A stretch of 64,000 bases of DNA from Clostridium bowmanii (lineage in GTDB: Bacteria > Bacillota > Clostridia > Clostridiales > Clostridiaceae), in assembly GCF_018861315.1 (NCBI RefSeq), contig NZ_JAHLDL010000016.1, positions 36,446 to 100,445 on the forward strand, given 5' to 3'. The translations under genes were made by a program, and so were the position numbers. Below, piece after piece: positions 17,982 through 25,001 of this stretch (position 1 is its first letter; every line of letters begins with the position of its first letter). The notes under the pieces were generated by a model. That model was not told the origin of the DNA. It ran no database searches and saw nothing but the letters and a program-made list of their open reading frames with translations.

Positions 17982-18790
17982 TCATTTCTGCCCCATTTCA
18001 TCTAAATTATATATTTATAACTATATCACATGATTAGTAGATTAGCACACCTATTTGTAAGTAACCTTATATTTATACCCTTTTATTACAACACACTTTT
18101 GCTGATGAATCACTGATATTTTTCTACCTTACCCCTGTTGATTCCTTTAGTCATTCAATCTAGTTCGTTTCTTTTTATTTTTTTCGGGACTGTTGCCGTG
18201 GGTTCCTTGATTTGCAAGCGGCTATGCCTTTCCTTGCTCCTGGTTTGAGTTGCGATTTTTCCACAAAACTTTCGCTAGACCTGATGTGTACATTTTGTTG
18301 ATTCTTTTTCCACTTTCTTTTTTTTCGATTGGTCTGCCCATTCATGTGTTCTGCCCTTTGCTTTTCCACTCCAATGCTTTTGCTGTGCCTATTTTCCTTT
18401 TGCTTTGGGAACTGGGACTGCAACTGGGACTGTGAGAGTTGTTGATTTGTATGGATTTGTCACGAAGAGTCCCCTTTCCCTTGATTCTGTTTTTGGAAGC
18501 ATTTCTATCATGATTCACTTGCAAAATGGACTAATAACCCCGTCAGTACTACTTAATACTAACTATTATTTATTATTTATGTAGTATTTGCTCTTATATA
18601 TTTTATATTTTTATTTCACTACTCTCTACTATATTTGGCTTGTAGTTTTGGATGACCCTCTTGTATTTTGGTATCCCTTATATTTGATGTTTTTCTACCC
18701 TTCTATGCGCTGCCTAGATTTTATTTCAAAATATTTTAGGTTTCCCCATAACATTATATTAATCAAAATTTTATGGAGGTTTTATATATT
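17982..18790. other. Divergent intergenic region, possible origin
   Basis: No supported gene. It has C/T-rich plus-strand composition like 13860-14300 and a weak third copy of the repeat at about 18190-18260. From 18550 it turns very AT-rich. It lies between divergent genes of a plasmid-like segment, a common place for an origin or regulatory RNA, but no iterons or dnaA boxes were identified. Confidence 0.35.
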
Positions 18791-19246
18791 ATGGATAATG
18801 AAATTAGACAATCAATGTGTGCACTAAGCTTCTCTGAAACTACTGAGAAGTTAGGACAAAACAAGATCAAGTACCTATTAGTTCAGCTAGATGAGTGCAA
18901 GGCTTTAATTAAATCACTAAAGAAAAAGAGTACATCTGCTTTATCTGAGCCAGAATTATTTCACTTAACTAGGACTTTAGACTTACAGGTCAGAAAAAAG
19001 AAAATTCTAGCTGATAAGTTATTTGACCTAGGTTATATCACAGATAGAAGAGGTCGTCCTAAGAAAAACATCAATGATAGATACAAATCTAATCATATTC
19101 GAATGGCTTGTTACTTTACTCCCCAAAATATTCAAGATATTAAGATTTTAAAGGAGGAAAATAGTATTGCTAATGTATCATCCTTTCTAAATGAACTTAT
19201 AGCTGTTTATTTTTCTGCAACGAAGGATGGTGTTATTAATGACTAA
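18791..19246 (+). CDS. Hypothetical protein, 151 aa, likely DNA-associated
   Basis: It starts MDNEIRQSMCALSF at 18791; the earlier in-frame ATG is part of the TATGGAGG binding site. The first half is a helical, coiled-coil-like segment (KIKYLLVQLDECKALIKSL). A basic GRPKKNINDRYKSNHIRM stretch and a C-terminal FTPQNIQDIKILKEEN region resemble a ribbon-helix-helix type DNA-binding end. The stop overlaps the next start by eight bases. The pair is probably an operon for replication or maintenance of the element. Confidence 0.6.
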   Translation: MDNEIRQSMCALSFSETTEKLGQNKIKYLLVQLDECKALIKSLKKKSTSALSEPELFHLTRTLDLQVRKKKILADKLFDLGYITDRRGRPKKNINDRYKSNHIRMACYFTPQNIQDIKILKEENSIANVSSFLNELIAVYFSATKDGVIND

Positions 19247-19778
19247 GAAAACTAAGACACAAATAGGTATGGATATGACTAGAAATGCTATTTTAGTACA
19301 TCAAAGGCTCGCTAATGCTGCTTTAAGGGAGAAAAAAATAATGGAGTCTGAGGGCATCATTGTACCTGGTATATCTATATCAGTTAAAAGTGCTGATAAC
19401 CCACCATGGAATCCAGATAAATACTTTATTAAGAGCTATACTTCTTGCATTGAGGAGGTAAAAAAAGAATATGGTCTTACTATTGCTGAGATGGGTATTA
19501 TATACATGCTTTCATCTTATATCGACTACGAAAATAATCTTATTTCAAACCATGATGGTACTCCTATTATTAAAAAAGACTTAGAAGCTATTCTAGGATT
19601 AGGTCAGAATGCAGTAGTGAAACATATAGCATCCCTAGTTAGTAAAGATATAATTGTCTCTTCAAAGAATAAGCGCAGTGTTAATTATTATCTCAACCCT
19701 AGGATCTTTTATATGGGAAACAGAATTGATAGAACACTTCTAAGTATGTTTCATACAGATATCAAATCCTTTAAGTAG
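19239..19778 (+). CDS. Winged-helix protein, RepL-like
   Basis: A 179-aa protein starting MTKKTKTQIGMDMTR at 19239 with AAGGATGG upstream. The C-terminal half has the layout of a winged helix: LTIAEMGIIYMLSSYID, IIKKDLEAILGLGQNAVVKH, then a wing SSKNKRSVNYYLNP. This is similar in style to RepL plasmid initiators and to wHTH Rep proteins of Firmicutes. The assignment is by pattern only. It is translationally linked to the preceding gene and followed by a strong terminator. Confidence 0.55.
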   Translation: MTKKTKTQIGMDMTRNAILVHQRLANAALREKKIMESEGIIVPGISISVKSADNPPWNPDKYFIKSYTSCIEEVKKEYGLTIAEMGIIYMLSSYIDYENNLISNHDGTPIIKKDLEAILGLGQNAVVKHIASLVSKDIIVSSKNKRSVNYYLNPRIFYMGNRIDRTLLSMFHTDIKSFK

Positions 19779-19823
19779 TTTTTTTAATGAATATAGCCCA
19801 ATTTTGGGGTCACATTTATATGT

Positions 19824-19856
19824 AATAGTGCCCACTTTTTGGGCACTATTTTTCCT
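19824..19856 (+). terminator. Terminator of the Rep-like operon
   Basis: AATAGTGCCCA and TGGGCACTATT arms followed by TTTT. Confidence 0.85.
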
Positions 19857-19988
19857 ATAAGTTTCATGATGCTTGGAGGCAAATTGTCATTTTGCTAATA
19901 CATTTCCTTTTTATAATATTAAGAATTTAGATTTTATAGTATCCACTGATTAGTGAGATTTTGGAATCAAGTTTGTTATTACAACTCT

Positions 19989-20339
19989 TTATTTTTGATA
20001 TGTGTATATGTAGCTGTATGCATCTTTAACTGCTATCAACTTAATTGCATAGTCTGCTGCTTCTAATGAAATTGTGAATAAGGTCTCGCTATCGTATCCA
20101 GTACCTCCGCAGTATTTTTCTACCCGTTTAAAGCTTGGAAGAAGGTCAAATTGGAGATAGTTCAGCTCCTTCTGTAGCTTCCCTAGGTCAATTATAGAGT
20201 CTGCTCTTAGCTCCATCAACAAGTTTGTTGGATTCCATTGATTGCAAATTCTCCCATCGTTCCAATCAACTCTCATTGTTCCAAGTCTCTTTTTTTCATC
20301 TATTTTAAACATAGTACCTTTCACTAAATCCTTTTTCAT
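19989..20339 (-). CDS. Hypothetical protein, 116 aa (module B)
   Basis: Starts MKKDLVKGTMFKIDEKKR and contains a WNDGRICNQWNPTN segment and a helical C-terminal half with YCGGTGYDSE. No family recognised. It lies 17 bases after the DUF960 gene with a GGGGGAATAAC site and is the last gene of module B. The matching gene is absent from module A, where the IS element has taken its place. Confidence 0.6.
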   Translation of the reverse strand: MKKDLVKGTMFKIDEKKRLGTMRVDWNDGRICNQWNPTNLLMELRADSIIDLGKLQKELNYLQFDLLPSFKRVEKYCGGTGYDSETLFTISLEAADYAIKLIAVKDAYSYIYTYQK

Positions 20340-20356
20340 TGTTATTCCCCCATCAT

Positions 20357-20677
20357 TTAATATTCACTAGCAATCATCATGGTTGAGTGATTATCCCCAT
20401 CATCTATTACAAATACCTTTGCATTTACAGTTTCTTTAGAGAGTAATTTATATGTCTTTTTGTATTCTGGTACCTCCTGTCTATGTTCAATGTTTTGGTA
20501 GAATATATCATTAGCTCTTTTTTCTGTTAATTCAAAAACTTGAAGATAATCAAGAATTTCTCCTTGTTCCTTCAATTTATCTATGTTACTCCACATGAAC
20601 AATTGCAATTCTAATGGTATATCAGCTTCTACTCCTCTAGTCATATATCTATTACTTTTATCAAACATCTTAAGCAT
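20357..20677 (-). CDS. DUF960 family protein (module B)
   Basis: A 106-aa protein with the hallmark pattern of DUF960: MFDKSNRYMTRGVEADIP, ELQLFMWSNID, DYLQVFEL, HRQEVPEYKKTY and a C-terminal FVIDDG with a closing ASEY. DUF960 proteins are small, cytosolic and of unknown role, and are frequent on Firmicute mobile elements. The start at 20677 is nine bases from the RadC-like stop. The truncated counterpart is at 580-681. Confidence 0.8.
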   Translation of the reverse strand: MLKMFDKSNRYMTRGVEADIPLELQLFMWSNIDKLKEQGEILDYLQVFELTEKRANDIFYQNIEHRQEVPEYKKTYKLLSKETVNAKVFVIDDGDNHSTMMIASEY

Positions 20678-20686
20678 CTCCCTTTC

Positions 20687-21223
20687 CTACAATATTCCTT
20701 TTTCTTTTAGGCTACAAAATTTGGTTTCACTGCCTATAATAATATGATCGATGAGTTCTATACAAATTAGCTTTCCTGCTTCCTTTAGCCTATGGGTTAT
20801 ACTTATATCTTCAGCAGATGGTGTAGGGTCTCCTGATGAAGGATGGTTATGATAAAGTATAAAAGAATTTGAGTTACTGAGTATTATTGGCTTAAAAACC
20901 TCACGACAGTGAACAATGGAACTATTAATACTGCCCACTGATACCTTATTTATTGCAATGGGTTGATTCTTTGTATCTAAGCAGCACACCCACAATTCTT
21001 CCCTATCACATTCTTCTAGGAATCTTCTACCGAAGTCTGCTGCATCCGATGGCGATGTTATTTTTCTTCCACCGTAGAGAATACTGCCTTCCCTTACCAT
21101 TTTGATGGATATAATACTTACTCTTTTAGCAGGTGTTTTTTTATCCTCCGTTACATTTTCACAAACTTTCAATACCATTTGGTTTCCTTCCTTTTTCCCT
21201 ATGCAATATATTGATTTAGACAT
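20687..21223 (-). CDS. RadC-like JAB/MPN domain protein (module B)
   Basis: A 178-aa paralogue of the protein at 691-1230. The metal motif reads HNHPSSGDPTPSAED, one Ser longer than the usual HNHPSGDPTPS form, because TCA is duplicated in the gene. That shifts the spacing between HxH and the Ser/Asp pair from seven to eight residues and may affect metal binding. The C-terminal Asp-His is followed by three Ile, against seven in copy A. The start overlaps the 122-aa gene by 25 bases, as in A. Confidence 0.85.
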   Translation of the reverse strand: MSKSIYCIGKKEGNQMVLKVCENVTEDKKTPAKRVSIISIKMVREGSILYGGRKITSPSDAADFGRRFLEECDREELWVCCLDTKNQPIAINKVSVGSINSSIVHCREVFKPIILSNSNSFILYHNHPSSGDPTPSAEDISITHRLKEAGKLICIELIDHIIIGSETKFCSLKEKGIL

Positions 21224-21567
21224 GATGTTCTCCCCCTTTTAATATGTGGAATTATTACATTTTCTATTAGATTCTCTACTATTATTTCTACTGTATCCCA
21301 CGCATAGCTACTAATATAGCATATGTCCTTATTTTCAAATTCAATGGTTACTTCATACTTACCATCGCTTATTTCTGTGGCTGCTACGTATGTATCCTCA
21401 ATGAGTACTTCTTCTATTACTGTCTTGTAGATATCCCCTAAATCACACCCTACAACTGAATCTACTGTATACTCCATTAGATTATCTATACCAAATTCCC
21501 CTATGGCTTTCTTCGTTCTTCTTTCAAGATATTCTATGTCCATTCTTGTTAATAAGCTTTTTATCAT
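21199..21567 (-). CDS. Hypothetical protein, 122 aa (module B)
   Basis: Paralogue of 1206-1574, starting MIKSLLTRMDIEYLERR at 21567. The sequence DSVVGCDLGDIYKTVIEEV and the C-terminal IENVIIPHIKRGR are kept. No domain recognised. The 25-base overlap with the RadC-like gene is preserved, so the two products are probably made at a fixed ratio. Confidence 0.7.
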   Translation of the reverse strand: MIKSLLTRMDIEYLERRTKKAIGEFGIDNLMEYTVDSVVGCDLGDIYKTVIEEVLIEDTYVAATEISDGKYEVTIEFENKDICYISSYAWDTVEIIVENLIENVIIPHIKRGRTSCLNQYIA

Positions 21568-21604
21568 TATTCTCATTCCTCTCTTCTTAATTTTGGGCAC
21601 AAAA

Positions 21605-21642
21605 ATAGCACCTAACCTCATTTATTTGAGATTAGGTGCCTC
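21605..21642 (-). terminator. Hairpin between the 125-aa and 122-aa genes
   Basis: Arms GCACCTAACCTCA (21608-21620) and TGAGATTAGGTGC (21627-21639) with TATTTTTG on the minus strand. It corresponds to the hairpin at 1616-1647. Confidence 0.75.
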
Positions 21643-21653
21643 CTAGGAATTTT

Positions 21654-22031
21654 TTATAAAATTATATCTTTCAATCCCATAAAGGAACTAGTAAACTTTT
21701 CTATTGCACTATTTACAGCTATAATATTAATGCCCTCATTGTTTACTACCGCATATACAACTATATCTTCTTTAATTTCATCATTAGATATTAAGGCATA
21801 ATCACAGATATTTGTGTTACCTGTTCTCAAGTCTGTAATTTCAATTTTAACCATTTCATCAAAACTTGTACCTGCCATATCTATTAATTTTGTTTCTAAC
21901 AACTCCCCTATATTTTTAAACATTTCTGCATCCATTGAATTCGAAAATACTCGTTTGACTGGCATGTCAACTAAGACTTTTACTGAATATTCATTTACTA
22001 AAAGTTTCTCATTTATTGATTTAACTATCAT
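21654..22031 (-). CDS. Hypothetical protein, 125 aa (only in module B)
   Basis: Starts MIVKSINEKLLVNEYSVK and is predicted soluble, mostly beta with a helical C-terminus (VNSAIEKFTSSFMGL). Not recognised. It has no counterpart in module A, where the small membrane gene is followed directly by the hairpin. Short GTGCCTATAT-like sequences on both sides (about 22124 in B and 1644 in A) mark the place where the gene was gained or lost. Confidence 0.6.
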   Translation of the reverse strand: MIVKSINEKLLVNEYSVKVLVDMPVKRVFSNSMDAEMFKNIGELLETKLIDMAGTSFDEMVKIEITDLRTGNTNICDYALISNDEIKEDIVVYAVVNNEGINIIAVNSAIEKFTSSFMGLKDIIL

Positions 22032-22168
22032 TGGTTTATGCCCCCTACTCTTATTTTATAATGTTTCTTAGACTTATTACATAGTAACATATTTTTAACC
22101 TATCCTGGCATATTTTAGAGAACTGGTGCCTATATATTTTCAATGTCTTTCATGTTCTTTATTATTTC

Positions 22169-22315
22169 CTACATCCATAGATTCCTTGCTATCCATTTTC
22201 TAAATACTACACCTACTATTCCACCAAAGATTATTCCTGAACCAATACTTGTTCCTGTCATTACTGCCGCTATAGCACCTACTACAGCACCACCTATTGC
22301 CCATTTTATTAACAT
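22169..22315 (-). CDS. Small glycine-rich membrane protein, 48 aa (module B)
   Basis: Starts MLIKWAIGGAVVGAIAAVM at 22315 after a GGAGGAATTATAT site and ends in a basic WIARNLWM. It differs from the copy at 1702-1848 at only a few residues, mostly conservative, consistent with selection on the protein. Confidence 0.7.
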   Translation of the reverse strand: MLIKWAIGGAVVGAIAAVMTGTSIGSGIIFGGIVGVVFRKWIARNLWM

Positions 22316-22451
22316 ATATAATTCCTCCTTTTTATGCTCCTGTGTGTTCCATTTAATATGAATGTACTAAATTTATAATATAATATTATCTTTCAATTTA
22401 AGCCATTTATCTTGATACACCCCTAGTTATAGTACTAGATACAAATAGCAT

Positions 22452-22488
22452 GAAAAATCCCCTACATCTTTTATTGATGTAAGGGATT
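22452..22488 (-). terminator. Terminator after recombinase (same hairpin as Rpn genes)
   Basis: AATCCCTTACATC and GATGTAGGGGATT with a following T-run on the minus strand. It is identical in design to the hairpins at 1978-2014 and 40114-40150, but no Rpn gene precedes it here. Confidence 0.8.
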
Positions 22489-22506
22489 CGATATTATATA
22501 CACTAA

Positions 22507-23412
22507 TTAGAGAAGGTCTACTGCCTCCTTTTTGTCCTTTTGGCTTGTATTAATATAAAAGTTTGCCGTAGTCTGAATGGAAGCATGTCCTGCGAGTTTT
22601 GCGACTGTCGTCAGCTCCACCTTCTTGCGAATGAGATTTGTACAGAAGGTATGCCTGAACAAATGAGGGTATATTTTTAGTCCTAGACTCATTCCTAGCT
22701 TGTTTAGGAGTTTATTGACAGCATCTCTATCCATCCTTGCTGCCCTGTTTGTTAGAATTAGAAATTCACTTTCTGCAAACTTATTGCTTCTTCTTTCTCC
22801 CTCTAGGTATTCCTTTATCGCCTCTATGCCTTCTCCCTTAAGAGGAATCTCTCTTCTCTTTCCACCTTTCCCCCAGGAAATAGTTAAGTTCATAGCTAAA
22901 AGATCTATATCCTTTAGTTTTATATTTACTAGTTCTGATACTCTTACACCAGTATAGAGTAAAAGTAGAATAATTAATCTATCCCTTGATGTTACTTCCT
23001 CTGAATTAATAAAGAATAGTAACTTTTCAACTTCAACATCTGTAAATACTTCTACTTCTTTTTCACTGCCTGCAGCTAATTTCATTTTATCTCTTCTGAG
23101 ATCAACTACCTTTTCTGTTATATATTTTTTATTGATTAGAAATTGGTTAAAAGATTGCAGGCTATTGATTTTCTTATTTATGGTATTTATCTCATAGTTA
23201 TTTTCAACCAAATATTTTTTGTAGGCTGTAACATGAAATCTGGTTAATTTGCCTGTGAAAATGTTCCCCTTAGATTCTAGCCATTCGAGAAAGGCTCTAA
23301 TGTCACCTGTGTAGCTTGAAACAGTAGCAGGAAATAATCCATCTTCAACAAGTGCTACATCGAAACCAGCCGCTAATTTTAGAGATACTTTTTCAATATT
23401 ATTATCAATCAT
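22507..23412 (-). CDS. Tyrosine recombinase, XerC/D-like (module B)
   Basis: A 301-aa paralogue of 2976-3881. Catalytic blocks LLLYTGVRVSELVNIK, GKGGKRREIPL, HLFRHTFCTNL, LAGHASIQTT and FYINTS are intact. The start overlaps the end of the 117-aa gene closely: the binding site GGAGGAATAG contains that gene's stop. This is the uninterrupted form of the junction that the Tn554-like element split in copy A. The gene is probably expressed from the promoter ahead of the 199-aa gene. Confidence 0.9.
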   Translation of the reverse strand: MIDNNIEKVSLKLAAGFDVALVEDGLFPATVSSYTGDIRAFLEWLESKGNIFTGKLTRFHVTAYKKYLVENNYEINTINKKINSLQSFNQFLINKKYITEKVVDLRRDKMKLAAGSEKEVEVFTDVEVEKLLFFINSEEVTSRDRLIILLLLYTGVRVSELVNIKLKDIDLLAMNLTISWGKGGKRREIPLKGEGIEAIKEYLEGERRSNKFAESEFLILTNRAARMDRDAVNKLLNKLGMSLGLKIYPHLFRHTFCTNLIRKKVELTTVAKLAGHASIQTTANFYINTSQKDKKEAVDLL

Positions 23413-23414
23413 AC

Positions 23415-23768
23415 CTATTCCTCCAAATGAATCAGTAATTTTTCAGGAACAAGACCATATGGTACTATTAAACTAATACTGAAATCACTACTTAGAAGCA
23501 TTAGAGCATTAGTGTAGTTTTTACCATTGGAACAACTTATTGAATCAACATATTCTGGCAGTGTATAGTCTAAGTCTATTAGTTTATTTATAGACACAAT
23601 GTCATCTTTAACTTCTGCTATTAGAATGTAACCGCCTAACTCTTCTTCTCCTCTATCTTTTCCGTAGCTATCATCAAGTATTGTTGCAATTTCTAATGCT
23701 TTTGCTATTACTTCTGGTGGTAGATTTTTTAGAATTTCTGCTTCTGCTTTGTGAGCTATCTTAATCAT
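23415..23768 (-). CDS. Hypothetical protein, 117 aa (module B)
   Basis: Starts MIKIAHKAEAEILKN at 23768, one base after the stop of the 199-aa gene. Segments ILDDSYGKDRGEEELGG and SCSNGKNYTNALMLLSSD are shared with 7781-8137. It ends VPEKLLIHLEE inside the recombinase binding site. It is tightly coupled to both neighbours. Function not recognised. Confidence 0.7.
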   Translation of the reverse strand: MIKIAHKAEAEILKNLPPEVIAKALEIATILDDSYGKDRGEEELGGYILIAEVKDDIVSINKLIDLDYTLPEYVDSISCSNGKNYTNALMLLSSDFSISLIVPYGLVPEKLLIHLEE

Positions 23769-23769
23769 A

Positions 23770-24369
23770 TTAAACCTCACTCTTGTAGCAGTAGTAGATT
23801 GTTTTACCATTTGAATCAGTGTATCCTTCTTCTGGTTCTTCGCATTCTAATACACTCCACCAGTTATTATTCTTTAGATATTGCTCTGATGCTTCTTCCT
23901 TAGATGTAGCAAATATCCACATGTCAGCTATTACTTCAATACTAAACATAATAGCTAATTGATAAGCATCTTGTAACTTTGTATCTAATTCATCTTTAGC
24001 CAATTCTTTCATTATATCATTATCGGTATATAAGAAATTCCCTTGAACTTTGCAATAGCCTTGCTCTTTTAGATATATGTATGATTCTTGAGCATCATCT
24101 ATTTCTACATCTAACCTTAAATCACTCCTTAAAACTACATAGAATTTTAAAAAGTCTATATCCTCTATTTGTGTACATACTTCAGCAACTGCTTTTGTTG
24201 CACTGTAACTTAGATATGGGTCAAATGCTACATCATTTTCCTCTACCTTATCTATGAAGTTTCTTATGGTATTTATCTCAACCTCTGGTATGCTATTATA
24301 TCTGCTATAGATGGCTTCTACCTCTTTAGAAATGAACTTGCTAATGATTCCATTGATATTTGTTTTCAT
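23770..24369 (-). CDS. Hypothetical protein, 199 aa (only in module B)
   Basis: Starts MKTNINGIISKFISKEV after GAGGAGGATTTATC. It is acidic and helical, with an aromatic C-terminal patch (YLKNNNWWSVLECEEPEEG and IYYCYKSEV). No family recognised. It is first in the module B operon and missing in module A. A TATAATATAG-like -10 lies about 45 bases upstream. Confidence 0.6.
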   Translation of the reverse strand: MKTNINGIISKFISKEVEAIYSRYNSIPEVEINTIRNFIDKVEENDVAFDPYLSYSATKAVAEVCTQIEDIDFLKFYVVLRSDLRLDVEIDDAQESYIYLKEQGYCKVQGNFLYTDNDIMKELAKDELDTKLQDAYQLAIMFSIEVIADMWIFATSKEEASEQYLKNNNWWSVLECEEPEEGYTDSNGKTIYYCYKSEV

Positions 24370-25001
24370 GATAAATCCTCCTCTGAATTTCTTACTTTAT
24401 TATTCAAAGGTATAATATAGGTTTTAATAATGATTTGATGCGGATTCACTGAAGAATTATGATTATGCCTTGAAAATAGTTCTACTGGAAGTATGAAGAA
24501 GTGTTGGTGTATATGAAAAGGTCTTTAGGTGGTACTTAGGACAATTATTTTGCAGTGAATTTCTGTAAAGTTTTGCAGTGAACTAAAAAAGAGAAGAACA
24601 TCTTCTAAAATGTCTCTCTCCTATTTTCTCATTTTATTATTCTTTGTAAGTTTATGATAGGTTCATCACCAGTTTTTAGTTATATTGTATACTAATTTTA
24701 GATGAAAATAAAAGCCACCATACCAAAAGATATGATGACTTATACTGTATATTTAGTTCTTTGATTCTATATAATTTCCACAACATGGTTTGTGGAGTAG
24801 TCAGTGATATGATCTGACTTGAATTGTAACTGATGTGATTGTTATGAAATGAAGTGGATATGCATTATAAAAATGAGAGGAACGCTTCACAACCGCTCTC
24901 CTCTCATTTTTTATTGCTTAACTGTCTTAAACAAACTGTCCCTTTAGCTTTACCTTTTTAGAATGATTTCTAGAAATCATTGCCTACAGAGTAGCTTGTT
25001 A
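24370..25001 (-). other. Multi-hairpin 3' region of the surface-protein gene, copy B
   Basis: No gene. Stem-loops at about 24580-24615, 24700-24740, 24777-24796 and 24877-24911 (GAGAGGA / TCCTCTC followed by ATTTTTT on the plus strand) parallel those at 8404-8733. The stretch 24546-24805 is nearly identical to 8370-8620. Confidence 0.6.

Noticed and set aside
18175..18423. Lys/Arg-rich minus-strand open frame
   Set aside because: Same biased purine-rich composition as the 13.9-14.3 kb repeats; overlapping frames open on both strands; no Shine-Dalgarno.
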